DNA of 24,726 nt from Paenibacillus sp. JCM 18996 (GCA_001313085.1 BBFE01000056.1:1-24726), one strand, 5' to 3'. Positions 7,172-17,648 are shown, counted from the first letter of the stretch. A program made the numbers and translations. Notes: generated by a model not told the origin, from the sequence alone.

Positions 7172-8453
7172 TCCGGAACGGCAGCAGCGTCAAAGCCAGC
7201 ATCAAGCAGGCAAAAGCGAGAAAGTACGAAGACATATGCAGCCTGAGCTGTCCGGCAACGACCGGGCCTATAAACGCGCCGATGGAGAAGGAAATGGAGA
7301 GCAGCGAGAACATCCGTCCATATCGGGAGGCGCTGGTCAAGGCAGCGAGCAGGGTGGACATCGCCGGGAAGATCACTCCCTTGGTCATTCCAATCAGGAA
7401 CAGCGAGGCGTACAGCGGGACAGGCCAATGAACGGACATGCCGAAAAAAGATGAGCGCGAGCGCCAAGCTGCCGAATATGGTGCGAGTGAAAGAAGAAAT
7501 CCGGTTGAGAAACAGCATGCTGAGCGTAACCAATGCACCAAGGCTGACCAGCGAGAACAGGATTCCTGAGGTGAGCACAGAGTTCTGCGTCGATTTCATC
7601 AAGGGCAGTTCAAAGAACAGAATCCCTTGGGAGCAGGAGATGGCCAGAGGGATAAGAAAGAACAGCCACGGGATCGTCTCGTTCTGCGCAGGATCCGGCT
7701 CAGACATACCACTGGGCCTGCTGCCCGTGTTATTGCGGCCCGCATGGCCCTGTCCCCGGGCGCCATGTGCCGCTGGGCCGTGGCTGTTATGGTGGTGCAT
7801 ATGCCCAATGAGCATTCCGGCTTCTTTGCCGCCTGAGCCCGCTCTGTGCTCCTTCACCCCTGGAATCGCCAGAAGACCGGTAATAATGAGGCCCCAGCCG
7901 AGGAAAGAAAAGGAAGCGGCAAAACCGAACTTGGCTACCAGGTAGGCTCCGGCTGCGGGCGATACCACGGAAGCCAGCGTATGTACCAAACCGTTGCCCG
8001 CCATCAATTTTCCTTGATGCACCCGGTCTTTGGCGATTTTGGCGAGCATTGCCAGGCAAGCCGGCGACAGGAATGCCAGCACGAATCCGCTGATGGACCG
8101 GATAATGAGCAGCTGCCAGGGATCCGTCACCTTGGATTGAAAAATAAGCACAATCCCTGCTACAATCAAGCTGGTCACGATAAACATTTTGCTGCCGTAG
8201 CGGTCGACGCGTATCCCGCAATCAGATTTCCGGGCAGGTGGGTGATCGAGTACATTCCAAGGATAAATCCGATAAATGAAGGCGCCGCCCCCAGCGACAG
8301 AGCAAATGGGGAGAGGATCGGGTACTGCGCGTGCAGATCAAAGAAAGCGACAAACATAAATAGATACAGCCATACCGCCGTTTTCACGGGCTTCACCACC
8401 TTGGACATCTGGTTTCTGTTTTTCCAATGAACATATCCGCGCCACAGCGACAT
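7152..8453 (-). CDS. Major facilitator superfamily transporter with His-rich central loop
   Basis: The reconstructed protein of about 433 residues has roughly twelve hydrophobic segments and MFS hallmarks such as LSLGAAPSFIGFILGMYSI and GYAVDRYGSK (the motif-A region between helices 2 and 3). The long cytoplasmic loop between the two halves carries HMHHHNSHGPAAHGARGQGH, which could bind metal or regulate transport. The substrate is unknown. Two breaks are visible: a lost G near 8212 (giving GYASTAT instead of GYAVDRYG) and an extra A in the A6 at 7446-7451 (ALIFFGMSVHW needs five). They cancel in length. The start is uncertain: ATG at 8453 has a weak GAAGG upstream, and ATG at 8489 is in frame. 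Confidence 0.85.
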
Positions 8454-8603
8454 TTTGATAGCCTTCTGACAGGGGCGCTGCCTTCTCATTTTGCTTCAGC
8501 GGCTCTCCCCCGATTTGTCCATTGGACGGTTTACTTACTTGTACGCTGCTTGTCTTCCGGTTAGTACGAAAATTTATACAAGCAGTCCGAAAGGAGGCTC
8601 TCT
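8454..8603. other. Intergenic gap with an 8-base inverted repeat
   Basis: CTGCTTGT at 8546-8553 and ACAAGCAG at 8578-8585 form an inverted repeat with a 24-base loop, just upstream of the AAAGGAGG site of the small membrane protein. It could be a leader hairpin or operator. I see no gene here. Confidence 0.35.
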
Positions 8604-8753
8604 ATGGACCCGGTCATTTTATCGGCGCTTGTTTTGCTCGCGTTATCGATTGTCTTCAGATTGGCCAGAACTTATAAAAAACAGCAGAGGGAGTAGCGGG
8701 GAGGAGATCAGGCGGAAGCTGGAGAGCTGCGCAAAAAAAGGGATGAAGAGTAA
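8604..8753 (+). CDS. Very small single-helix membrane protein
   Basis: ATG at 8604 follows AAAGGAGG at 8590-8597. The protein begins MDPVILSALVLLALSIVFRL, one transmembrane helix, then a charged tail. As written it stops at 8694-8696 after only 30 residues (ARTYKKQQRE). If the A6 at 8676-8681 and A7 at 8733-8739 are each really five, as elsewhere in this window, the tail instead reads KNSRGSSGEEIRRKLESCA then KRDEE and stops at 8751-8753, for about 48 residues. I favour the longer version because the tail then looks like an amphipathic helix. No family is recognised. It directly precedes the membrane/transglutaminase pair and may be co-transcribed with it. Confidence 0.55.
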
Positions 8754-8808
8754 TCAGGCCCTATAGTATGATAGAATAGCAGGAATCAGATAGGGGAGGG
8801 ATCCTTTT

Positions 8809-9285
8809 TTGGATCAGTTGGCGGCTTTTGCGCAAGACCGTTGGTTTATTATCGTAGGGGCGATCATCGCTCTGCTAATCGTGATTTCGATCGTCAAGAC
8901 GGTGCTCAAATGGGTGCTGGTTCTCGCCATCATCGCTGTGGTTCTATATTACGGCGCGAATTATAAAGATCAGCTTACCGGGCTCTCTAACAAAGCTGTG
9001 GAAACGGTGGCGCTCAGCGCCAAAGAAGGTGCGGTAAAAGCTATTACTGCGGAAATGAAAGACGCGAAGTACAACCAGAACCCGGACGGGACTTTTACGA
9101 TCACTGCCAAAAGCATTACTGTGGAAGGCAAGCCCGGAGCGGACGAGGTGAAAGTGACTTTTATGAAACAAAGCTTCTCCGTCAAAACGGACGAAATGAT
9201 CAAAGCCTTCATCGAACAGGCAAAGAAAAAACACAAATTAACTGATTTTGAACAGTCCTATGAGAAAGGAGGAACAGCAGAGTGA
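8809..9285 (+). CDS. Unrecognised two-helix membrane protein, partner of the transglutaminase gene
   Basis: This 158-residue protein starts at TTG 8809 after GGGGAGGG at 8793-8800. Residues about 12-28 (WFIIVGAIIALLIVISI) and 33-49 (LKWVLVLAIIAVVLYYG) are two closely spaced membrane helices. The rest is a soluble domain with a lysine-rich beta-like segment, FTITAKSITVEGKPGADEVKV, and a helical C-terminus. The frame is intact through the A6 at 9226-9231; five A would truncate it at 9240. It ends in GTGA, where GTG is the start of the next gene, a 4-base overlap with AAAGGAGG just before, so the two are likely translated together. The function is unknown. The coupling suggests a joint membrane complex. 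Confidence 0.75.
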   Translation: MDQLAAFAQDRWFIIVGAIIALLIVISIVKTVLKWVLVLAIIAVVLYYGANYKDQLTGLSNKAVETVALSAKEGAVKAITAEMKDAKYNQNPDGTFTITAKSITVEGKPGADEVKVTFMKQSFSVKTDEMIKAFIEQAKKKHKLTDFEQSYEKGGTAE

Positions 9286-10421
9286 ACGAAAGGTTCTTTT
9301 CTTCTATGAATTGGATTTCCGTTTTCATAGTAATTCTTTTCGCCGCATCAATTATCCAGGGATTGCGCCGCGGCGCTTCGGGATCGGCCAAACGCCTGCT
9401 GCAGCAGATCACGGATGTGGCCTTGACGCTGCTGAGCCTTTATGCGGCCTGGCTGCTTGCCAATTGGGGCTCGCCCAAGCTGCAGGCTACCTGACGGACA
9501 GCGCAATCATCATTCCGCAGGAGCAGATGGGATTTTTTTTCAGCAGATGTTTTACACCTTCGTGACTGGGATAAGAGATTTTTTTCCCTGCTGCGGATTT
9601 CCGTGCTTTTCCTTGTCGGCTACAGTGTGACTAAATATATACTACGCTGGATTTGTTCCCCCTTCCTGTACAGCCTGGCGTATCGTGAGCAGCCTGAAGA
9701 GCAATCTTCTTCCTTTTGGAGCTCGCTGGTGGGAGGCGTTCTTGGCGCTTTGATGGGCGCAGGCCGGGCATTGATCCTGATCGCGCTGCTGTTCGCCTAT
9801 GCCACCTTATTTCCGCAAACGACGCTGGCGGGCTATATCGGCGCCTCTTCCATCTATCAGAAGGGCGCGTCCGAGGTGGTGAAGCCTATCACGGGGGATT
9901 TTATCGCGAACAAAATTCCGGTGTTCACCCGTGCCGTAGAGCAGGAATTCAACCAAATTATACAGCGTAAATATGAAGTGATCGACGCCAAAGTTCCCGA
10001 CAACATTACCGAGGCGGCCAGGCAGATTACCGCTGACGCCAAGACGGACGAGGAGAAAGCGAGGCTTCTATACCGCTGGGTCGGCACGAGAGTACAGTAC
10101 GATTGGGACAAAGTGAATCTGTACGAACAGAAGCGGATATGGAAAGAGCAGACGCCCGAGGATACCTTCCAAACCCGCAAAGGCGTATGCATAGATTACT
10201 CCCGATTGTACGCGGTGATGGCCCGTGCGGTGAATCTGGACGTCAAGGTCGTCACAGGACTCGGTTATGACGGCCGCGGAAGCTACGGTCCTCACGCCTG
10301 GAATGAAGTCAAGCTGAACGAGCAGAACAAATGGGTGCCTCTGGATTCCACCTGGGTGGCGAGCGGCGGCAACTGGTTCAATCCTCCTAATTTCAACCAA
10401 ACGCACATAAGAGAGGCATGA
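9282..10421 (+). CDS. CvpA-like membrane protein with transglutaminase-like domain (frameshifted)
   Basis: About 378 residues after correction. The N-terminal half has several membrane helices in a CvpA-like arrangement (WISVFIVILFAASIIQGLRRG, ALTLLSLYAAWLLANWG, VLFLVGYSVTKYILRW, GGVLGALMGAGRALILIALL). The C-terminal half is a transglutaminase/protease core: catalytic Cys in KGVCIDYSRLYAVMARA (codon 10188-10190), His in YGPHAWNEVKL (10293-10295) and Asp in WVPLDSTWV (10344-10346). All three catalytic residues are present, so the domain could be an active cysteine peptidase or crosslinking enzyme, probably facing outside. There are three breaks: a lost G near 9482, T8 at 9533-9540 (needs six) and T7 at 9579-9585 (needs five). 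The GTG start overlaps the previous stop. A strong terminator follows. Confidence 0.82.
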
Positions 10422-10470
10422 GCCGACGCGTTCCTCTCCGGGTGCGCGTTGCGGCGCTGTACGCCGGATG

Positions 10471-10520
10471 AAAGGAACACCAGATTTCCCGTAAAAAAGG
10501 AAGGCGGTGTTCTTTTTTTT
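10471..10520 (+). terminator. Intrinsic terminator after the transglutaminase gene
   Basis: GAACACC at 10475-10481 pairs with GGTGTTC at 10506-10512, with inner ATTTCC/GGAAGG-like pairing, followed by T8. The same 7-base arms recur in the hairpin at 23868-23916. Confidence 0.8.
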
Positions 10521-10601
10521 AGCACGCAGAATTTGGTACACTTAAGTTAGTCTGCCGCGAGGTTTGAGCGGTGTTTTTTTGAAAGGAAAGGAAATCGGGC
10601 A

Positions 10602-12668
10602 ATGAAAACAACGATTCAAATCGACGAACCCCAAAAAAAGTGGAAAAAAATTGAAGCGGCGCAAGTTCATGACGCGCATTAATCTGTTCTTTTTTCTGCA
10701 CTTTTTATTCTTTTTTTCCGTCCTGATTGTGCGTTTGGCGATGCTGCAGTTTGTCGAAGGCAAGGATTTGGCCGCCAAGAAGCTTTCCGTTACGGAAAGG
10801 AAGACTCTGATTCCTCCGGTACGGGGGAATATTCTCGACAGCAGCGGCTATCCGATTGCATATACGAGCCCGACGCAATCTTTGTTCTTCCGCGTAGAAT
10901 CTCCCCAGAAAAAAAAGATGATGTCATAGCGTTGGCCAAACGTCTGGCGGATGTATTTGAGAAATTCGGGCGTAAGGACAAAAAAACAGCTGACGGCGGA
11001 TGACATTATCAAGACGATGGATGTCGGCTATGACCTGGACAAGAAGGAGACCAAGAAGCCGAGCTATAACTGGGTGCCCCGCAGAATCAAGCCGGATTTG
11101 ACCAAAGAGGAAATCGCTTATCTTATGGAGCACCGCGACGAGTTCAGGTGGATCGACGTGACGGAGGAAAGCATCCGTACTTACGATCCCAAGACAATTG
11201 CCGTGCAGCTGGTCGGCTATATGAAGTCCTTCTCTGCAGCGAGGGAACCGACCCACGGACTGCCCTTTTATAAAAAAATAAAGATAACACCGAAAATTAC
11301 CTTGACTCGGAAGATGTGGGCTACAGCGGGTTGGAGCTGATGTACCAGAAGGAGCTGCGCGGAGAGACGGGAGCGAAGAGCTATCCGGTCAACGCCTCCG
11401 ACAAAATTATCGGCAAAGTCAGCATTTCCAAGCCCCAGAAGGGGAACAACCTGCAGCTGAGCATCCACAAAGACATTCAGTTGGTTACGGAAAAAAAGCG
11501 ATTACGGACCAGATCGAGTTTCTTCACACTGAGGAGGCCCGAAGGATTTCGGGCGGTTACGGCTACGCGCCTAATGCGAGAGCGGGCTATGCCGTAGCTA
11601 TGGAAGTGAAGACAGGGCGTGTGGTGACGATGGCAAGCATGCCGGATTACGATCCGAACGTATGGAATGGCGGGATTTCACAAGACAATTTAAATAAAAT
11701 TCAACCGTTTGTAAACAACGGCACGATCAGGACGTCTTACCCGGACTGGCCTGAGAAGGAAAGAAACAAGCACCCGTCCTCTCTGGTCTATATGGGTTCG
11801 ACCATTAAACCGCTGACGGTATTGTTCGGGTTGCACAATAAATTCTTTGACACCTCGTACCAGTATAACGATGTAGGCACATTTAAATTCGGTCTCGATA
11901 ATTCAGCGATTTCCAACTCGGACAGACATGCATGGGGACCCATCACTCCATCGCAGGCTATTGAGCACTCGTCGAATACGTTTATGTCGGCCATGGTAGG
12001 CTCGCAGCTGTATTCAAGGTACGGGGCAAAGGGCATGCAGATGTGGGCGGATTTCCTCGCCAGGTTTGGCCTGGGAGTTGACACAGGGAGCGGTCTGCCC
12101 GGAGAGTTCTTTGATAACAATATTCAGAACGAGTTTTTTTGCCAACGCCAAAAGAGACTCCGCCATGTCCGCTCTGATCTATGCTTCCTGGGGGCAGAAT
12201 GAAAGGTATACGCCGCTGCAGCTGGCACAATATGCGGCCACTTTGGCTAACAAAGGGAAGCGGATGAAGCCGCAGTTTGTAGATAAAGTCACAACTTACG
12301 ACGGCGTCCCTGTCAAGACTCTGGAACCGGTTATTATGGATCAGGAGCAGTTTCCGGAGCAGTATTGGAATGCTATATTCACAGGAATGCAGAAGGTCGG
12401 CAAGCAGGGGTTTGAGGGCTTTAACTATTCCGTGGCGGCCAAGACGGGTACTTCAACCCAGACGGTAGGCGGCAAATCGGTGGATAACGCCGTATTTATC
12501 GCGTTTGCGCCTGTAGAAGATCCCAAGCTGGCGGTTGCCATCGTTATTCCGGAAGGTGGATACGGTTCATGGGGCGCCGCTCCGATTGCACGGAAGATGT
12601 TCGACGCTTACGATAAATTTTATGGACTGGGCGCAGCGCCGAATCCGGCCATACAAATCTCGGAGTAA
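10602..12668 (+). CDS. Class B penicillin-binding protein, transpeptidase (frameshifted)
   Basis: A monofunctional peptidoglycan transpeptidase of about 685 residues after correction. The order is a short basic cytoplasmic tail (MKTTIQIDEPQKKWKK), one membrane anchor (NLFFFLHFLFF then VLIVRLAMLQ), the dimerisation region starting PPVRGNILDSSGYPIAYT, then the transpeptidase. Active-site motifs are STIK at 11798-11809, SSN at 11969-11977 and KTGTS at 12441 onward. The frame breaks at six A/T runs: A7 10644, A8 10909, A7 10980, A7 11273, A7 11491 and T7 12134, with net +9 bases. It resembles the PbpA/PbpH group of Bacillus, which acts in side-wall synthesis; the exact subtype is not certain. A possible extended -10, TGGTACACT, lies near 10533-10541. 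No sporulation-specific PASTA domain is seen at the C-terminus. Confidence 0.92.
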
Positions 12669-12719
12669 TCGGAACAAGATGTACGAATTGAACGACTGGA
12701 TGACGCTTATTGAAAATTG

Positions 12720-12771
12720 GCTGGCCTTTCTCCGTGGTGTAACCATTGCGGCTGGAGGGCGGCCTTTTTTT
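12720..12771 (+). terminator. Probable terminator after the PBP gene
   Basis: GGCC, CTCC and CCG near 12723-12735 can pair with CGG, GGAG and GGCC at 12749-12764 in an imperfect stem, followed by T7 at 12765-12771. Confidence 0.55.
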
Positions 12772-12877
12772 GCGTTTCACCGAATGGAAGAAAATGACTT
12801 TGTGTCTGGTAAAATAATACAAACAGTTTCGCATGCGCCGCGTTCGGGTAATCGTTATCTTAATGTAAATTGCTCAA

Positions 12878-12886
12878 TGATATGAT
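12878..12886 (+). promoter_or_regulatory. Extended -10 promoter for the DUF4127 gene
   Basis: TGATATGAT is a TGn-TATGAT extended -10 element, 21 bases before the ATG at 12907. No good -35 is visible, which is normal for extended -10 promoters. Confidence 0.45.
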
Positions 12887-12906
12887 CCCGAGGGGGTGGA
12901 ACAATA

Positions 12907-14432
12907 ATGGGTAAGATTGCTCTGGTTCCGCTTGACGCGAGACCGGTGACGAGAGATCTGCCTGTTCGGATCGCCTCAATAGCCGGCTGGGACGTATTGG
13001 TCCCCTCGAAGGAATGGCTGGGCCATCTCAAAAAATCCCGGAAATAGGAAAGAAATCATTTCCTGGCTCACCGAGGTCAGCGAAGAAGCGGATGCGTTTG
13101 TCATCTCTTGCGATATGCTGGGATATGGAGGATTAGTACCTTCGCGTGTTTCCACTCTGACCGAGAGGCAGATTAAATCGAATCTTCAGGTCATCCGTTC
13201 GCTCAAAAAAAGCGGTTTCCCCAGAAAAGGATATTCGCCTTCAGTATGACGATGAGGATCGCGAATACGAACGACATTGAGGAAGAGAGGGAATACTGGG
13301 CCAAGTATGGGAAGTTGATCTGGACATGCTCGTACCATACGCACCGTTATGAGGCGACAGGGGAGACGTCCAGTGCCGAAGCGGCAAAGAAGGCAAGGGA
13401 AGCGATTCCCGTGCAGATTTGGCAGGATTATGTGGAAACGCGGGCCCGCCGATTTTCCATCAATCAATGGATTCTCGGCCTGGCGAAGGAAGGGGTCATC
13501 GATTTTCTTGTGTTCTCGCAAGATGACACGAGCGAATATGGTATGAATATCCAGGAACAGCATAGAATCCGGGAGTTGATCCATCAGTACGGATTGGGGA
13601 TGAAGGTGCTTGTCTACCCTGGAGCGGAGGAAGTGGCGAGCACCTTGATCACCAGATTATTGAATGAAGCTGCAGGCAGGCGGCCGCGGTTCTTCCCGAT
13701 CTATTCCGGCATGAAGGGGCCGTTTATCCGCGCATTGTATGAAGACAGGCCAATTGGGGAAAGTGTCGTCGGACATATTTTTTGCGGCGGGCGGGATGAT
13801 TGTGGACCATCCGGACTATGCGGATATCATCCTGGCGGTGAACACTCCCGGAAAGGAGCAGGGAGACATGTTGAACAGCCATAATCTGTCGCAGGTCAAT
13901 ACTTCGGACCGGAACATTCCGGCATTCATCGATAAGATTAAATACTACCTGCTCCAAGGCAAAAAAGGTGGGCATAGCGGACTTGGCTTACGCCTATGGA
14001 GTGGACCCGGTGTTTTACGAACTGCTCAAGGCCCAGGTGGAAATCACGCGGCTGGCCGGTTTTGCCGGCTGGAATACGGCGGGAAATACGCTGGGGACCT
14101 GTATAGGCCAAATCTGCTGCCGATTGGTGGACGATTATAGCCAGCAGTCCCATATGGAGCTTCTTATGCTGCGTATCGCCGACGACTACCTCTATCAGTC
14201 TGTCGTCCGTCCGGAGCTGAACGAGTGGCTTCAAACGCATAATAATCTGACAATCGGCCAGTTGAAGGATGAAGTGGAGAAACGGCTCAAGCCGTTGGTG
14301 GAAGGTCTGCACAGACAGCTGTTCGCGTGTGTTGACGGCATCTCGTATTCACTGAAGATTGAAGATATCTACCAGCCGTGGCACCGCACCTCCGAAATCG
14401 GCCTCGACTTTCAACTGATGGAGCACTCTTGA
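12907..14432 (+). CDS. DUF4127 family protein (frameshifted)
   Basis: About 506 residues after correction. The N-terminus MGKIALVPLDARPVTRDLP carries the family's PLDxRPV signature; SCDMLGYGGLVPSR, FSQDDTSEYG, YPGAEEVASTL and GWNTAGNTLGT are further conserved segments. DUF4127 has no established function as far as I know. The acidic clusters and the DD and GxxE patterns suggest an enzyme, but I assign none. ATG at 12907 follows GAGGGGGTGG. There are four breaks, all in A/T runs: A6 13030-13035 (needs five, giving HLKNPGNRKE), A7 13205-13211 (needs five), T6 13778-13783 (needs five, giving GHIFAAGG), and A6 13961-13966 (needs five, giving GKKVGIAD). No signal peptide is seen. It forms its own unit with a promoter and a terminator. 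Confidence 0.85.
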
Positions 14433-14435
14433 ACG

Positions 14436-14472
14436 TCGGAAGAGCCTTATGGAAGCTCTTCCGATTTTTTTT
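14436..14472 (+). terminator. Intrinsic terminator after the DUF4127 gene
   Basis: TCGGAAGAGC at 14436-14445 pairs perfectly with GCTCTTCCGA at 14455-14464, followed by T8. Confidence 0.9.
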
Positions 14473-14650
14473 CGGATATTTTAGACGGGTAAAAAAAACG
14501 TATCCCACACATTTCGAATGGTATTACACCGAACAAGCAAAAAAAAGGAGCTGCTGCTTAGCAAACCCCTTCACATTCGTTTCTTGTCCCCAGGATCTAA
14601 TCATAAAAGCATGATATTCAACCAAGCCCCCTCCGTCCGGAGTGAGTCCG
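14473..14650. other. Gene-free convergent gap
   Basis: This lies between the DUF4127 terminator and the stop of the minus-strand epimerase. It holds two A8 runs (14491-14498, 14540-14547). The second, read as T8 on the minus strand after a GC-rich AGCAGCAGCTCC stretch, may be a weak terminator for the epimerase gene. Nothing else is recognised. Confidence 0.4.
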
Positions 14651-15497
14651 CTACTCCAACCCGGCCTCGGAGAAGACCCGGCGGAAAGCTTCTGCAGATT
14701 TCCGCATCAGCACTTCGCTGGACTCGGTCAACGGCTCCGGAGTGAGAATTTCCTGCGAAACGGCTCCTTTATATCCGATCCGCCGGAGCCCCTGCAGGAA
14801 GCTCGTCAAATCGATGACCCCTTCTCCCGGGTACAGCCGGTTGTTGTCGAGAACTTCTTCCACAGGCACATTCGGTGCGTCATTGATATGTACGTGAACG
14901 ATTTGTTCCGGGCGGAGGCGGAGAATGTCATTCAGGTCGGCCTCCGTCGTGTACCAGTGGTAGGAGTCGAACAGCAGGCCGACATTGCTTTCGCCGATCG
15001 CTTCGATCCAATCCAGAGTGCTGTCCATATCCCAGATAAAAGGGTGCTCCCAGCGCGTGCGCAAATGATGGGGACCTACAAATTCAAGTCCCAACCGAAT
15101 CCCGTACGGGCGGAGCAGCTGCGCGCAGGTGCGCAAACGGCGGGTCGCGATCGCCATGAAATGGGCCGCGTTATAATCTGTGGAAGGCAGCACATAAGTA
15201 CAGCAGGAGGTACAGCCTATCGCAGCGGCGGCTCGGCATCCCTGATCAAACGTGAAAGCCTTTCACAAAACTTTCTTCATCATTTCTCCATTCCAGCGGC
15301 AGTCCGATGGCACCGATGACCACCCTATGCTCCTTAAGAAATTCACGGCAGGCGGACAATCCCTTGCCTGCAATCCACTGCTCCAAAGAACTGCCGTCCG
15401 TATCGACGGCGCCAAATCCGTTCTCTCCCGCGAGGACGATGAACTCTTCCAAACTCCCTACTCGTCCCAAGCCTGCTGATGTTACTCCTTTGATCAT
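14651..15497 (-). CDS. Sugar phosphate isomerase/epimerase, TIM-barrel (frameshifted)
   Basis: This minus-strand protein of about 281 residues belongs to the xylose-isomerase-like TIM-barrel superfamily (AP endonuclease 2 fold). Typical segments are GLEFVGPHHLRTRWEHPFIW, GLLFDSYHWYTTEADLNDIL, IVHVHINDAP, YPGEGVIDL and GYKGAVSQEILTPE, which carry the metal-ligand Glu, Asp, His and Glu of the family. The substrate is unknown; inositol- and hydroxypyruvate-type epimerases are close relatives. ATG at 15497 is preferred over GTG at 15503 because the AAAGGAG site is 9 bases away. One frame break lies near 15256-15265, between ESFVKGF and FDQGCRAAAAIGCTSCC. Confidence 0.85.
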
Positions 15498-15682
15498 TTT
15501 CACATTCTCCTTTCAAATTCAATTCATCGATAGAGGATGTTGAGCGAACCAGGCCCTGCATCACGTACATGACCCTGTCTAATTTCACATTAGCGGAAGA
15601 AAGCGCAAACATCAAGAAGAAAACAAAGATTCGAACCATGAGAAGGCCAAATATGAAGAAGAACGTTTCGTCAATCGCTCCA

Positions 15683-15691
15683 TGGTATGAT
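15683..15691 (+). promoter_or_regulatory. Extended -10 promoter for asnB
   Basis: TGGTATGAT at 15683-15691 is an extended -10 element, overlapping a second possible -10, TATACT. A weak TTTCGT-like -35 lies upstream. It sits 53 bases before the asnB ATG. The rest of the 15498-15744 gap shows no gene. Confidence 0.5.
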
Positions 15692-15744
15692 ATACTATTG
15701 TATCGAAACGGGTAGCGTAATATAGTTTGGCGGGAGGACACAGT

Positions 15745-17623
15745 ATGTGCGGAATCACGGGATTGCTATATTTTGAAGATAGAGAACCGACACACGAATT
15801 ATTGAAGAAAATGACCGATGTGATCGAGCATAGAGGGCCAAACGATTCGGGTTTCTGGACGGAGAACAGGATCGGGCTGGGTTTTCGCCGCCTGTCCATC
15901 ATCGACCTTAAGGAAGGCCACCAGCCTATGGCGAATGAAGATGAAACCGTCTGGATCGTATTCAACGGCGAAATTTATAACTATAAGGCGTTGCGGGAGA
16001 TGTTAATTTCGAGAGGGCACCAATTCAAAACGCACAGCGATACGGAAGTGATCGTGCATTTATATGAGGAATACGGCGAGGACTGTGTCAAGCATTTGCG
16101 GGGGATGTTCGGATTTGTCATTTGGGACCGCAGGAAAAAAGGTGCTTTTCGGCGCAAGGGACCACTTCGGCATAAAGCCGTTCTATTACTGCAAAAGCGC
16201 AGATCGGTTCATGTTCGCCTCTGAAATCAAAAGCTTGATCGCGTCCGGCACACTGGAAAGGTCGATTCGCACGGAAAGCCTGCTGAACTACCTCACATTC
16301 CAGTACGTACCGGAGCCCGACACGATGTTCGAAGGCATCCATAAGCTTCCCCCGGGGCATACGGTTACCGTTACCTTCGACGGACAGATGACGGTGCGCA
16401 AATACTGGGACCCCATGCTCGAGCCGGAAGACAAGCCTTTTGACTATTATGTCGAGCTGCTAAGGGAGACGCTGAAGGACTCGGTCATCCACCACATGCA
16501 CAGCGATGTCGACCGCGGCTGCTTCTTGTCGAGCGGCATCGATTCCACCGCTATTGCGGCCCATATGAAAGCGATCGAGCCGATCCGCACTTTCTCCGTC
16601 GGGTTCGAAGGGCCGAACAACGAAACGATCATTGCCTCGCAAACTGCGGAGGCGCTGGGTACGGAGCATTACAACAAAATGATCACCAAAGATGATTATT
16701 TCAACACCCTTCCCACAGCGGTATGGCATCAGGACGAACCGGTCGCGGATCCATCGGCGATCGCTCTTTACCATGTGGCCGGTTTGGCAAGAGAACACGT
16801 TACCGTCGTCTTGTCCGGCGAAGGAGCGGACGAGCTATTCGGCGGATACCGGATCTACAGGGAGCCGCTGTCGCTCCGTCCGCTGGAAATGATGCCGCTG
16901 GGCGTCCGCCGCATCCTGCATGCAATCGCCCGCAGGCTGCCAAGCGGACTGACAGGCCGCAACTACTTGCTGAGAGGCACGACTCCGCTGGAGGAGCGTT
17001 TTATCGGCAACGCCAAAATATTCAGCGAAGACATGAAAAGCGAAGTGCTGCGCGTTGACGAGGAGATGCTTCAGGAATACAGGAACCCTTTTGACATCGC
17101 AAAGCCGTTCTATGACCGCACGAAGCATCTGGATCCGGTCAGCCGCATGCAGTATATCGATATGAATCTGTGGATGCCGGGCGACATTCTCATGAAAGCC
17201 GACAAAATGACGATGGCCCACTCCCTGGAGCTCCGGGTGCCGTTCCTGGACAAGGAGCTGTTTGAGGTGGCGAGAAGGATTCCGGCCAAATACCGGATTG
17301 CGCAAGGAACGACAAAATACATCTTCCGCAAAGCGATGGAAGGGATCATTCCGGACTTCATCCTGAACCGCCCCAAGCTCGGTTTCCCTGTGCCTTTAAG
17401 GGACTGGCTCCAAGGCTCGCAGGGAACGCTGCTGCTGGAGAGAATTAAAGCGAGCGGGATTGAGGACTATGTCAATATAAAAGCCGTAGAGAACATGCTG
17501 GCCAAGCACCAGAGCGGGCAGGGCGATTACGCTAGAAGATTGTGGATCGTTTATATTTTCGCCCTGTGGCACATGGCTTATATGGAAGATGTGCCTATGC
17601 TAGCTGCAGCTTCTTATAGATAA
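15745..17623 (+). CDS. asnB: Asparagine synthetase, glutamine-hydrolysing
   Basis: This enzyme converts aspartate, glutamine and ATP to asparagine. ATG at 15745 places the catalytic Cys at position 2 (MCGITGLL), following GGGAGGA. The N-terminal glutaminase domain has RLSIIDLKEGHQPM and NGEIYNYKALRE; the synthetase domain has the PP-loop LSSGIDSTAIAA near 16526 and SGEGADELFGGYRIY. One extra A in the A6 at 16135-16140 (DRRKKVLFGARDHFG needs five) splits the gene between the domains. The corrected length is about 625 residues, as for Bacillus AsnB/AsnO. It heads a plus-strand run of four genes with short gaps (25 bases to the next), so a shared transcript is likely. Confidence 0.95.
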
Positions 17624-17648
17624 TCGAGGAACTGGATGGAGAGAGACC

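Noticed and set aside
7081..7445. Extended C-terminus of the MFS frame ending at 7081
   Set aside because: This is the wrong frame after the A6 at 7446-7451; the correct frame gives typical MFS helices and stops at 7152.
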